Shown in pieces: positions 21,606 through 34,145 of a DNA stretch of 64,000 nt. Location: assembly GCA_022592435.1 (NCBI GenBank), contig JABYQS010000061.1, positions 124,001 to 188,000 on the forward strand. Reading direction: 5' to 3'. The position numbers and the translations under genes are program-made. A model generated the notes under the pieces. That model saw only the letters and a program-made list of their open reading frames with translations. It had not been told where the DNA came from and searched no databases. Position 1 is the stretch's first letter, and every line of letters begins with the position of its first letter. Source of the DNA: Cerioporus squamosus (lineage: Eukaryota > Basidiomycota > Agaricomycetes > Polyporales > Polyporaceae).

Positions 21606-23933
21606 TGTAGGCTGAGGGGGGTGATCTTGAGCAGCAGCTCATGTTTTGTGCTGCTCTCGCCCATCGTCGGGTAGTCCACTACGGAGAAGTTCCATACGAC
21701 GGGCATGTCCGTCAACTCGAACTTGAAAGTCGTGAGCATGGTGGATAGCACGATTTCTGCGGCGAGATTATCAGTAGAGCTCGAGGTGTCCTACTCTTGA
21801 ACGATTCGGACTCACTTGTCTCGAGCTCGGCGAACTTGACGCCACTAGTCCAGGAGATAGAGGTTAGTTCCCATGTGCTTCGCGTCCGGGCAAAAGGATC
21901 AGCTCACATGCAAGAGCGACCCCCACCAGAGAATGTCATCCTATCATAAGCAGTCAATCGGGAATACGCTCTGTAGAAGACTGAACGTCTTACAGGTTTG
22001 AGTATACGCCGGGTACATGTGCGTCGTAGAGCTCTCCCGGGAGCTCTTCCATCCACCGTTCCGGTCTCCACTCGAGAGCGTCCGCACCCCAGAGCGCATT
22101 GTTACGGTTGCAGGCCTGTAGATTTGGAACCACGAGGGTTCCTCTCGGTACGACGATTTCGCTCATCATGGACCCGTCCTTCCCACGCACGGGCCAAGTA
22201 AGGGGAAGCACGATGTCCTTCGCAGCTCTGTCCGCGATCGGATGCGTTCCGCATGAGTTACCAAGAAGAAGGTGTGAGTGCAAGGGCAGGAGAGCGAACA
22301 TACCTGCGAGACATGAAGCCCACGGGTGGGTAGAGACGCAAGGTCTCGCGAAACACGGCGTCCAGGTAGGGCAGCCGCATGAGTTCGTCGTGCGGAATAC
22401 CGAAGCTAGTAGGCTCTGCGACAGCATCACGTTGTGCGGCCAGCAACTCGGCACGAAGTCGTTCCTGGGCTGTGGGGTTTTGGGCGAGGATGTGCAGGAT
22501 GTGCGAGAGCGCGTTCGAGGTTGTGTCAAGGCCAGCGAGCATGATCGTCCTGTATTGCGATGAAGATCATGGCCGCATGGGGAAGAACCGGGGGCGGAAC
22601 GGAGTAGCACTCACGAAACCTGTGCAATCACTTCCTCGTCGCTGATCTTGTCCTCTTCTGACGCTGACATATTTGCCTTCACTACAGAGAGCGGTAGTGG
22701 TGAGCAACATCCAGACAGCACCGAGCGGTCGCGAGGCGAAGTGACGTACAGAGGAGGCTCATGATATCCTTCGCTTCGCCTGCTGGTAGCAGCTCTTCGT
22801 CGCCTCTGATGAGGGCGGCCTTCTTCAGCTCAACGATTTCCACTGCACGACGTCGCATTGTGTCGGATATGTCCAGCAACCGGTGGAGATTGAAAGAGAA
22901 AGGGAAGGCGCGGAACACCATCCGTATGAATGATGCGGACAGGAAGTGCGACAACGAGGGGACGAGAAAGGCAACGAGAGGGACCTTCCCGAATATGGCA
23001 CTGTCGTTTTTGTCAGCTAAGCACGAGGTACAGGACAAACGCTCACAAGAAGCACTTGATAGACTCGCCAAGAGAGTCTCTCGAGTCCTCGACGAAACTA
23101 TCAAAAGAGTATCCGAGGAACGCATGGCCAAGGATCTCAAGCGATGTCTTCGCCATCCATGCATTGACATCGACCGCTCCTGTCTCGGGCATGGCGTGTT
23201 CTGTCATAGCTCCTCGGAGCTACGAGAAGATCAGGTTGCGACGTGACTCAACGGATGAACGTGTTGTGATAGCGTACCTGATCCGCGACATCGTACAGGA
23301 TTGGTGTCATATCTCGCAGGTGAGCCTGTGAGAAGGCGGAGTTCAGCAGCTTCCTCTGGCGACGGTGCTGCAGACCCTCCGAGCCGAGCATGCCAGGGCC
23401 GAGCAGGAAGCGGAGAGCGCTGTTCAAATACGAGAACGAGTAAGAAGATTGAAACCGGACTACGAACTGAACACGTTACTTGATCGGCGCGAGTTCCTTC
23501 GGAAAGTGCTCGATGTCTGCAACGAAGATGCTATGGAGAGCCTTCGGATCATATACATGAAGGATCCGCTCCTGGTGGAACAAAGTCAGAGAGGGAGAAT
23601 ATTAACACAAGGGTCAAACAGTGACTCGGACTTACGCCGAGAGCGCCACGAATCTGATGGGCAGGTCCATAAGTCTCGCATAAGCTCGCGGTGAACTTTC
23701 CAGCGGTGCGTGGGTCCATAACCTGGGGCACATTTCCTTTGGGCGCCGAAGTTTATGTCATGTTCAGTCGACCACACGGAGCCGCAACACTCACCGAGGA
23801 GGAAGGAGCCAGAGGGGGGCCCGGGTAAATTTTGCAAAGGAGACTTCTTGAGGTAGCGATGAGAAATGCGTAGAATTGCCCCCACAGACACGATAGCGAA
23901 GAAGTTGCAGAGAAAGAGAGAAGGCCATGTCAA
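20923..23933 (-). CDS. cytochrome P450 fused in frame to a duplicated kinase KA1 region
   Basis: Thirteen exons (23933-23795, 23736-23636, 23571-23480, 23419-23278, 23219-23047, 23000-22750, 22681-22615, 22549-22304, 22227-21994, 21940-21908, 21844-21816, 21756-21006, 20944-20923) give 759 aa, with every junction in phase. Residues 1 to ~550 are a complete P450: N-terminal membrane anchor, NLPGPP hinge, I-helix AGLDTTSNAL, K-helix ETLR, WRPERW, and haem loop FSGGGRSCIG with the cysteine ligand. The usual C-terminal strand (VVDYPTMGESSTKHELLLKI) is not followed by a stop. It continues into SDKVPSPPPLG and a KA1 copy of the kinase at 105-3673 (VLQGISSG, EHVKSVLEGMGIDVAI, RRLKGNLRSYSFLYDTLRQ, RVELGR). 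KA1 could add a phospholipid-binding tail to an ER enzyme; this is inferred. Confidence 0.85.
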
Positions 23934-24855
23934 CGAACGCGACCACCCTGCATGCCAGCGGGCGTGAGATGTCTGTCAGTAGGGCACAAGAGCCAAGCGG
24001 CATGTGAAGAACGTACCCTCGACGCGTTTACCGACTCGGTGCTTTGCGGGGCACGACCACCTGAACGTAACCTGGGCTAGCGGGGTATATCGTCGACGAA
24101 CTGTATGTAGTAGATAACGGTCAGCAATTGCGCGTCAGCCACCTGATCACTGCGGTGTATGTACAATCACACCGTCTGCGCACTGAGCACGTTTTTAACG
24201 AAAGGGCAGTACACTTCGTGAGGGAGTCATAGGCGGAGGGGATAACGCCAGTGTGCCACCTCACAGCCTAGGCATGGAGATCTTCCTCGTGAGAAGGTAG
24301 TGCTAGGAACAGCCTCGGCATTGGCACGTAGTCTCATAATGAGGCACAGTACCCGGATGTGACCCTGCTGAAAGAAGGATGGATGCTCAGAATGTATGAC
24401 TGCGTCCGTGTTTATTCGCCGTCGAACTTGAATTCGCTGGCCCCGGTTCTGGCTCGGAACTAATCCGACGTACCGGTCACTATTAGCAGGTTTTTTCAGG
24501 CAGCGTGTCCAAGCGGTTCGAGCCAGGATTTTTGAGTATTATGACGAAGTACGCAATGCGTCCTCACAGTCGACGGGATCAGTGGTACGAGTCAGGGGCC
24601 AGGGCATGCCCGGGCAAAGGTGAAGCATGCGCTGTGCCGTGCTCGTCGCCGATGAGATGTCGCGCAGAAAGAGTCCGTATGCACTTGCCGAGATTATCTT
24701 GTATAGCCTGAGCTTCTAAGACGACATACTGAAGAGTAGGAAGAGGAACCCTCGAGGGAGCAGCTGGAAAGAGTCTGCTCCGCTCGGCTGTCACAGCGAG
24801 CAAGCAGACTGCAAGTGAAGCGCCGCCACGTGTTAAATTTCTGCCGTCCTCTGTC
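23934..24855. other. upstream region of the P450 gene
   Basis: About 0.9 kb with no supportable reading frame. It presumably holds the P450 promoter. Confidence 0.4.
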
Positions 24856-24882
24856 CCTCCTCCTCCTCCTCCTCCTCCTCCT
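24856..24882. repeat. (TCC)n microsatellite
   Basis: About nine perfect trinucleotide units in non-coding DNA. Confidence 0.9.
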
Positions 24883-25968
24883 ATGTAGCTTCCAATCCTT
24901 CTCTAGTCGACAACCCGTTATACTTTTTCTCTGTGAGGCCTCTAAGGAGCAGCCTCGCCTAGCCGGCATCGGGAATCTGCGCTACATAACCAAGAAGAGT
25001 ACTGGACAGCTGGGATCGAGGGGCGAGGTCATACTGAGATGTGCGAAAGAGTCTCGCGGGCACTAAGTACTGCCGCTGCTCGACCGCTCATGCTGGAAGC
25101 CACCCACTTTCACCCATTAAGAGTCGAAGTTTGCTTTCCGAGGAGCAGGCCAGTAGTACTTACTTGGTCGTGACTCGTCACGCGTCATTCGGGGTTGAAC
25201 GGGTGCTAGCGCAGTCCACGAGCACATTCGCACGCCGACAGAGATTATCTGGATGAATGTCAAGACATCCTCTCGCGCAGTCGGATATCTAGAGAACAAA
25301 GACAAGAGGTGACAGGTCTAGGGACCTTAGGCTGAGGCGACTCAGGCCACGACGGGGAGGCGCGCGGGCACACTGAGCGTCGCCACGTGTCGCTACAGTC
25401 TACATACCTGGATCCGTCTGTCACCACTACCCGCAGTAAAGTAGTCTCCTGCAGTCCGACTCTGAGAACATCCTTGGATATCTCTGCTAAAGAGTCTTGG
25501 GGATGAAATCTATAGTTCCCGATCTGCCGTGATCAACTTGAACGGAGACCATCGCGTCCGCAATACTCGCACAAAAGTTTCAACCGGACCTCGACGCAGA
25601 TGTATCAATCGTTGTGAGCTCAAACATTGCGGTTCTTTCTAGAAGTATAGGCAGCTGCATGTCCACAAGGCCAGGAACCATACCCTTTCTATGGCTCTGC
25701 TGGCCGGTACCGACCTCCTGCGGCCTACTTCGTTTGGCACGGCGCGGACACACATTTCACATCCCGAGGTAATTCGCACAGTTCTGTCATGCGATTGCGT
25801 GGTCGCTAACCTGCCATATCTCTGGCGAGCCACAGACAAATCTACCGATGCTGGCGTATGATCGACACGGCCGATCAGCACTTTTGAGGCGGTACACGAC
25901 TGCGGCGAGCGTCTGCAAGGTTGACCACAAACTCATCCGTGTGTCGCCGACCCTCCTGACTCCCTGCT
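24883..25968. other. intergenic region before the F-box-like array
   Basis: I find no gene, tRNA or transposon signature here. Short open frames on both strands are unstructured. Confidence 0.4.
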
Positions 25969-27487
25969 ATGGAGAGCTGCCGTCTCCCTACTGAACTCTG
26001 CGAACTGGTCGTTGACTGCGTCATGGAGCACCGCCCCTGGTGGAAGGGATACGGCACTTACGGGTCGCCCAGCCATCGCATGAAGTTCACATTAATCTGC
26101 TCTGCATGGCTCCCTCGCGCACGGCGCCTCCTCTATTATGCACCCATCCTTCGGAAGTGCTCACAGCTCGAGCTCTTCATTCGCACCATTACGGGAGATC
26201 CCGAGCTTGCCGACATGGTTCATGAGCTAGTGATCGATCCTGACGAACCGAGAACATACATCCCCTTCGTTCGGGATACGCTCTTCAAGCGTCTTCGTCA
26301 CCTGAATACTCTAGTATTCGGATTCCCGTCTGGGATGACATGGGTGTACCCTCCCCGTCACCACCTGCTTGTTGCCCGATTGCCCATAACAGAGCTGGCC
26401 CTACACTACCAGGAGTTCCGTTCCCCATTCCGCACGGTGTGGCTCGAGACATTCCGACTCGTCTGGTCGCTCCGCCACCTGCGGAGGCTACACTTGGATA
26501 TGCAGTGCGAGTCCGCTCCGCAGCTCACCGACGAGGACATGCGGCGGCTGACAGCCATTCGACGGCCATGGGCGTGCGCAAATCTCAAGACCCTCGTGCT
26601 AGATGTACGTGAACCTACGCCCTTCGTATCGCTCGTGCACTGGCTGACTGCTTGTAACAGGGCTGGGACTATCACGACGTCCTGCCGGAGGGCGCCTTCG
26701 GCGCGTCTGTGGAGCAGCTTTCTCTCCATGTCTACGGGAACGAGATATCCAAGTCTGGTGAGCGGATCGCCCTTGGTCCTTGGTCCTTGGAATACGCGCA
26801 CTCATACGGATGACACCAGACGCGTTCTTTACCCAGATGAGCCAGTTCTCAGCACTGCATGACCTGTACATCGGGATCGAGGCGGGGAACGGCAAGCCCT
26901 GGGAAGAAGACTCCGCAACTGCCAGATACATCGTACCCATCGTCACGCATCTCCCCGCGCAAGACACTCTCACAGCCATCACGATACGGATCGACGACGG
27001 CGGGGGCCACCAACGCGAGCAGTTCCTGGAGGAGCTGTCCTGGCACCGCCTGGGCGGACTCCTGAGCACGAAGTTTCCGCGGCTCGGGTCGGTGTGTTTC
27101 CGGCTGCCCGAGCGCTTCGACAGTGCGTACGATGCGGAGCGGTGGAGGGGCCTGTTTGATGAGTACCTGCCGGAGCTGCGTGGTATCGTTTCTGTTGCGG
27201 CAAAGACGTACCACCGGGATAATTGGCGGCACGTACCGCATGCCTCTCTCGTTGTGCTTTCCTGTCTGACGAACTGCGTGACACTTCTTTGCTTTGACAG
27301 GACTGAGAGGCTTTGCTGGGCCGACGATCTAGAATCAGACGACGACCTGGAGAGTGGCCGATCTGAAGACTCTTGCGTGGCTCGGAGTACACACAGCGAC
27401 TACGTCGCTCTCCACGACTCGCCGGGCAGCATCGATGGCGGCGATATCATCACGGAGCCACGGGACGAGTTGAGGGATGACCTATGA
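25969..27487 (+). CDS. F-box-like / LRR-like protein, copy 1
   Basis: Three exons (25969-26604, 26661-26757, 26820-27487) give 466 aa if the last exon is read through. The N-terminus LPTELCELVVDCVMEHRP ... ICSAWLPRARRLLYY is an F-box-like start of the type common in Agaricomycetes (LPxEL ... CSLVCRAWLPRAR). Leucine-rich stretches follow (LRHLRRLHLDMQ, LKTLVLD). The exon 2/3 junction joins ISKS to DAFFTQMSQFSALHDLYIG, matching the paralogues. A further intron conserved in the paralogues may be present near 27230-27300 (acceptor tttgacag), or the frame may be read through; I could not decide. The tail is acidic (ESDDDLESG). F-box proteins link substrates to SCF ubiquitin ligases; this role is inferred from the N-terminus only. 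Confidence 0.72.
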
Positions 27488-28371
27488 GGCGGAACACCAT
27501 CTGCTTGTCCTTCCTCTCGGCCACCCAGTCCGAGCTGATTGACACCGGATTACCAGGCAGAGGGTACAGGCCAGGTACATGGTGCGTGCTTCTTGCGCTT
27601 GGCGCTCTGCTACAAGGTTCCCTTCTTGACCGATCAATATCTGGGGTACGAGTCTTCTGTGCTCTTTGTGCGGGACACTCGGATGACTGTTATGTGGACC
27701 AAGGTGCTGGGACGCTGCGCAGGGCCTCTATGCTTCTCGAGGGAGACCTCTGTTGGAAGGCCCATCGCCTTGCACAGTTATTCACGCGCACGGTCGCCGG
27801 GAGGTGGACCGCCGGTCCACATCCTTGGTTTTCGGGCTCGCCACGAAGCGATGTTCTGCGGTCGATTCACCGGACCTTCGTGCTCGCCATTGCCTCCGTG
27901 ACTGGTCACTGATGTACACACCGAGTCGCACCCGGTCCAACTCCATCAACCTCGCAGACGTTGTGACTGACTATTCAACCCTCTAGGTATTGACGCATGG
28001 CACAATACCTTGTTGGTCGCGCACGGATTGGGGACTGTATGTGGGTCGCAGGCAAGACGCCGAGAGGGCGAGTCGCTTCCAGCTACGAGTATCCGCGCTG
28101 TCCACGTCCACATGATGCGAATGCCATGGAAGCATACAGAGCGCGTCTGTGTGGCCGAACGTTTCTACCAGAACGTGCAGCGCGTCTGGCATGAGAAAGG
28201 AAGGTTCGGACCTGGTGGAGAGGAAGCGGGTATTGGTACACGGTGAGTACTTCACCGCATGGCGACTGGCAGACTGCAGTTTGCTACAGCGTTTGCTTCG
28301 GACTCACCTGTCCCTCCTCAGCATCCCCCGTTGAACCCTTGTTTGTCTCATCCGGCGTCCGCTCCTCTGCC
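27488..28371. other. intergenic region between F-box-like copies 1 and 2
   Basis: Open frames at 27484-27912 and 27539-27901 are not protein-like. A small inverted repeat (ggtattg / caatacc) lies at about 27988-28012. No gene is supported. Confidence 0.4.
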
Positions 28372-29751
28372 ATGCAGAACTCCCGCCTTTCCATCGAGCT
28401 TTGCGAACTGGTCATCGACTTCATCCAGGAGCCTGGGCCTTGGTGGGACTTAACATGGTGGATGTTACAAAATGACCCCGCAATACTCGTCAAGTACACT
28501 TGCATCTGCTCCGCATGGCTCCCTCGCGCACGCCGTGTGCTCTACCACACAATCAAGTTCAGGAAGCCTTCTCAAGTCGACCTCTTCATCCGTTCTATCA
28601 CAGAAAACCCGTCCCTCGCCAACGCGGTTCATGACCTCATAATCACACCCAAGGGCGAGCGGACATACATCCCGTTCGTTCATCATACGCTCGTCACCCG
28701 TCTTCGTCGCCTCAGGACCCTTATGTTCTACTTCGACTGTGGGCAGAAATGGGTTTTCCCTCCCCGTCACCATGAACTGGTGGCCATGCTCCCCGTCACA
28801 AATCTTGTCATCATGTACCCCTCCGACGATCATCGCGTGTGGTCTGGAGTGTTCCGGCTCATTTACTCGCTACGCAATCTCCAGGCACTACATATCTATG
28901 GTCCTACGTCATACGGCAAGCCCCGTTTCGACACAACGCGACGACCGTCGTGGGTATGCTCAAAACTCAGGACACTGGTGTTAACAGTAACTACAGCCCA
29001 TGCACATATATCACTCACTTGCTGACCGCTTCTGAATCAAGGGCGCATCTCAAATCGACAACTTGCCGAAACGGGCGATGGGGAACGTGAAACAACTTGC
29101 TCTTTATAATTTTGACCTCGCCGAGTTTTATACAACTGGTGAGCACAGTCGCCTTGCAGCAGCGCGCACTCATGGAAATGCTGCAAGATACTCATTGGGA
29201 AAGCATCAGCCTCTTCTCATCACTGGAGGAGCTGTTCATGTTGTGTTATGCCAAAATCCCACCCGGAGAAGGCCGCTCTATTGTTTCTGCATACATCGTT
29301 CCTCTTCTCGAGCATCTGCCGCCGCAGGACGCGCTCCGGACCGTTATAATCCAGATCTACAGCCGCCAGGACGACAGTCGAGGGCGATTTCTACGTGAAC
29401 TGTCCTCACAGAAGGTGGATGAGCTCCTTCTCAAGTTCACCAAACTCGAGTCGTTGTGCTTCTGGCTACGGGAAAGCCGTGGCAGTGGCTACGATGCAGA
29501 GCGGTGGCGAAGCCTGCTGTATGAGCACCTGCCGAAGCTGCGAGGGAACGTGACTATCTCGGTGAAGATCGATTGGGAGTGCGTGCATCTCTCATATGGC
29601 GTGGTATATTCTCTGACGAACTAGATTACTATGCTTTGACAGTGACGACCCCTGGGACGACGAATCAGACCAGGACGACGAAGCGCCGAAGCAAGAGCAT
29701 GATGCAGACATCGGAGACGATTCCAGGCGAGGACGGAGACCTTCTCGATGA
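28372..29751 (+). CDS. F-box-like protein, copy 2
   Basis: Four exons (28372-28986, 29042-29138, 29188-29578, 29643-29751) give 403 aa. The start MQNSRLSIELCELVIDFI is shared with copy 3. The F-box-like helix, ICSAWLPRARRVLYH and the leucine-rich body (LRNLQALHIYG, LRTLVL) follow. The acceptor at 29187 gives DTHWESISLFSSLEELFML, aligned with copy 1. The last exon is acidic (DDPWDDESDQDDEAP) and stops earlier than in copy 3, at 29751, because the frame differs after the shared GDD. From about 28650 to the end of exon 3 the DNA is nearly identical to copy 3, introns included. Confidence 0.75.
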
Positions 29752-32700
29752 CCATAGACCATACGTCGATTGCGGTACTCGGAGTCGAATGACGAGCTCA
29801 TCAACGAAGCCTCAGATGCGGGAGGGTCGGTAGCTTGAGGCACACGGTAGAGAGGTAAGCACGCCGTCAGCATGTCCCTCGCGGCTGCCGTTCTCAGAAT
29901 TTCCAAGCTGATGCAGTTCCAAGGTTGCCAGACTACGCCACTATTCCATCTCTTCGAATTTCACAACCTGTGACCCCGCCGTCGTCTCCTTCATTCGACT
30001 TCCATCGCACCACTTAGTGCCAGGTTGGCAGCATCACCTCCTTCCGCCCTCGACTCCTCATGACTAGCTCTTCCGGGTTTCGTCCAGATCCCCAGTGCCT
30101 TATTCTCCAGCCTGGAATCGTCTTTGCATCTACCTTAGCGCGCTCGGCATCGCGAGTTGCTCCGCAACTTGTCGAGTCCTATCCACATACCTTCGCGCAA
30201 ACTGAACAGCAGTTCCCTTCGTGCGTCCGCACGCTTAGCACACAAAGCCTGCGCGACTTCCCAATGGACGACGGCGCCTCGAGATCCCTCGTATCCGGCG
30301 CATTCGCCGTGGAAGTCCTCCCCTCGGCGTCCGGTGACGTCCCTCATACTCTCCCCGCAGGCTCATCCTACCCGCATCCACTTGCACGAACTCTCGACGC
30401 GCACATCCGCACCATCGCGGCGTTGCGCGGCGTGCGCCCCTTTCTCACCCACATTCCTCTCTGGCAGCAACGCCCTAGAACTCGAGCAGACATGCTCCGA
30501 GTCGCACCGACATCTCGCGCCAATGGTCCCGCAGATTCTCATGCTCCATCCCTCTTGTCCGGTCGTTCTCATAGTTCTCCTGTCTCGGTCGTATATCCTT
30601 TCGCGTCGCTCGACGGAGCTGTACGATAGTCGATGGTCTCGGTCTCGGTCTTCCTTCTCTATTTAGTATACCGGCGACCCTCCGTTGCGTACAAGTACCC
30701 GCAGAACGTTTCGTCCGTATTTCCGTATGACCTCATTTCTTGCTTCCTCCGCTCCTCGTCCTTCGTCTCTGATCGTTAAGACACCAGCCCTATGCCTTCC
30801 AAAACCCGCGATAGTCGCAGATCGTCGTACATACACACTGGTTAACGGTTACACTACCCTTCCTACATACACAAAACCCACTGCAGCGTCCGCGGTCCTT
30901 CCCCTCCTCAGTTCCCCGCAATCTTCTACGACTATGACTAGCATTGGTCCTTCTCGCGTATCCCGACTCCTCCTGCTCTTCCGAATATATGCGTATCCTC
31001 GTCTTCCCAGAGCGACGTGTGAGCGATGTGTCCGCCTCTGCTTGCTTGCTGTTCTCCAGGCCGCGGCGGAGAGCCTATCCCGGTCGACAACTGGCACCAG
31101 TTGCGCGGTAGAGATGACGCGGTACCCACGTTGCACTCATACTAGTACTGCAGATAGCCCGGGTATCGGTGTGGGACCTAGCCCGGCGCAAGTCCCGGGA
31201 GGCTCTGCGATCGTCCATGACACGAGCAATTGCGAGGCTGGCAGAGAATCGCTGGCCGTAAATAGAGGGTGCGACGTGCTGGCCGCGCGACATGACCACG
31301 CAGCAGTGTCCATGCATGACGGGTGACTGGTGCCGCTTGATGGCTGCTGAATGGGCGAGCGGACGCGGCGGAGCTTGGCGAAGACGAGAAGAAGAGTCAT
31401 GCACCGTGCGGGCGGCCGGCTAACCCGATTGCTCGCGCGTTGTGCGGTCGCCTAGAGTACGAAAGGCTCGATTACGGGAGGGCGCGCATCCGGGGTATGA
31501 GTTGTTGATAGGTCGACAAAGTAGGAAGCGAAGGCGGACGATGCACCGATCGTTCCGCCCTTGCAATGTGCCTAGGAGCCTACGAACGTCACCGAGAGTT
31601 CTGGAGCTCGCTGAGAGTCGTGCCGGATTTCCGCGGGGTACTCAGCCAAAGTAAGCGGCCGGTATCTGAAGCACAAAGAAGTCGGTGAAGCTCAAGGAGA
31701 GCTGCAGTGTGATGGATTGTCTGTGGCATATCGACAGATGTTGGGCTGTTGCGCGAATGGACACACTGCAGCCTGTCGCCTCGTAGGACCCGGCGCTCGA
31801 TGGCAACAGGGCATACTTGACGACGCAAAGAGAGGTCTTGCTAGCTCCCGAGGTGCATCGACACAGGAATAGGTGGCGAGGGGATGCATACGAGGCTGGG
31901 GCGGGGTGTGAGGCATGTCAGGAGCTGGCAGTCTGCAGAGTATCTCGATGAGTCCGATAAAATGTCTACCAGAGAGGACAAAGAGGATAGTTGGGTGGTA
32001 ATGGGTGCGCCATAGGAGCTTCTGGACAATCTCAAGCGTAGCATTGAGAGATATCGCTTGGCATGTTCCGACTGGGAGAGACCGTCGGCATAACAATGGA
32101 GGACGGGAAGGCGACAATATAACTCACCTGAGATCCTCGCGTGTATGTGCGGGAAATACCCTGCAGGGTGCGTGACTCTTGAACATGCCAGGGCTGCCAT
32201 ACACGCTGGGATAAGATGTGAGAATATACGATGTCATGCAGGCAGCACACTGCACGCACCTGGTCAAGTGCACTCAACTACAACCATCCGAACGAAATCA
32301 TCGCCACATGGGAGGGGCATCCAGGACAAGTGCAGCACTAGTCTGCGGTAAGCGGGTGCTTCCGACAGGAGCGCAGTGACACACAGCAAGAGGTCAAGGA
32401 AGGCGGAGCCTGAGACAACGTAGTCGACTCTCAGATCACAGAGAACTAGACAGGCGTTGATAGTGTTAGTACTAGAAGGCCACAGACGTAACCACTGTCG
32501 ACACCAGGAGCAGCGTGTGTTTCTCCGAGAGAGCGAACACTGGCAGTCGTCGCAAGAGCTTGCAGGTGCGACTCCAAGCAGGCAAGCCCGGGCATCTCGG
32601 ACTGGGTCCACGTGGTAGACTTACACAAGCGCCTCTGCATTGACCCTCTCTCTGCGTCCGCTCCTCCACTACCTATGGCTACGTGCCTTCCCTCTGGCTT

Positions 32701-34145
32701 AGAGCTCTTCCCACCCAAGGCCCTACTCGTGCTTGATATTTGACCTGCTCTACGATCTGCCTCCCGACTTCGGTACACTCCGACACGCCTACATCATGGA
32801 TGCTCGACGCGTCCGACTCACCTGCGCGTACAGCTGAGGAGGATGGCCTCGAGCACGACACCCGACGCGCGAAGCTTTAGAGAAGCACCACGTTTTGACG
32901 GAAAGGTTTGGCCGTGCAAAGAAACGCGGCTCGGTCGCGCTTCACACCACACAATCGCGCAGACTTACCGATGTCTTTTGCCTCAACTCAGGTTTCCATC
33001 CGATCACGTCTCGCCATTGTAGCACCTCTCAGGCTTCCGGAATATATCTCATTCCACGGAGCCCATATCGGTCGGAATGTCGCCGTGAATGGAGTTTGTG
33101 CAGATTGAGATGCGCCCGCCGAGTCGCGGCGGAGAAACCATGCTGATGACTGTTCGATGGCATGCTCGGCGAAGAGAATAAGACTGCAGAGGGCGCGTTG
33201 ATTTCCTGTGGCCGTGGAGGGCTTTCCGCGGCATCGATCTGGTGCGTCCCACTGTCAGATACGTCCCTAGGATCACCGCAGAGTCTCCGATGTCCATTGG
33301 CGGAGCCACCATCCGACCCTCAAGACGGGATCAGTTGTGCAATCGCGCGCCGGTATAGAAGGTATGCTGAACTCTCTCGCTATCGTCGTTGTGCGATTGC
33401 TCACCGATAAAAGGATTACAGCTGCGACGTGGCGGTGTGGGCGCCGGTGCGTATGCGTATGTTTGCAGCCTTCCGTGTTCGTCGCGCAGAACACTCGGAC
33501 GATCGATAAATAGACCGCAATAGGACGCTACGCAGCCGAGACGGAACTTTAACTGCCTCCGGAAGTGAGCAGGTGAGTTCTTGTAGGAACACGACCTTGA
33601 GTTGACCGCGCGGATGCGGGCGACGTCCGCAATGCTGTGGACTTCCATGCTCTTCGTGTGGACCGTTCGGACATTTGATGTAATCTAACGAACCACAATG
33701 CTTGCGATTACGCCAGACCACTCCGAGAGGAACCCCATTTACTGCGAGGATTCGAGTGGACAGCATTTCGCCTCGAGGGCTACTCCTCCCATCATGAGGG
33801 AGAGAGACGCAACTCTACATAACCTACGAGGTGGCTTCTTGATCAGTCTATCAATGGGGGCACGCATTGACCACTCTGTATTGCAGATTCGATGAACCAA
33901 TCGACTGTGCGTATGTCGCCGCCGCTTCTAGGGACTGACAAACTTATTCCAATAAGTATTGTCGGGCGCGCCACGGCAGCTTCGCTGTCAACGCTCGAAC
34001 GCCGGCATGCAACAAGGCCGCGCAAGCCTGGAAGCGTGCACCACGTCTCTCATCAGCTGCGCAATCCCTTCCGGAACGTGCAGGTCCCATATATCCCTCC
34101 CGCACCCTCCATGAACTCCTAACTCTCCTCCCCATTCCCCCCGGC
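29752..34145. other. gene-poor region between F-box-like copies 2 and 3
   Basis: About 4.4 kb without a gene I can support. The first ~0.9 kb (to ~30660) is related to the flank of copy 3 (35704-36520), for example near 30520-30640 and 36345-36490 (tggtcccgca, gtccggtcg, tcgcctcgctcgac-like blocks, gtacgatag). Several minus-strand frames at 31690-32780 are open for 80-140 codons but have no recognisable domain. Small genes with many introns cannot be excluded. Confidence 0.45.

Noticed and set aside
24505..24560. tRNA-like ggttcgagcc
   Set aside because: No acceptor or anticodon stems can be folded around it. I found no convincing tRNA or rRNA in the window, though I could not scan exhaustively.
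30060..30629. 189-codon plus-strand open frame after F-box-like copy 2
   Set aside because: It lies in a flank duplicated near 35.7-36.5 kb, where the frame is not conserved.
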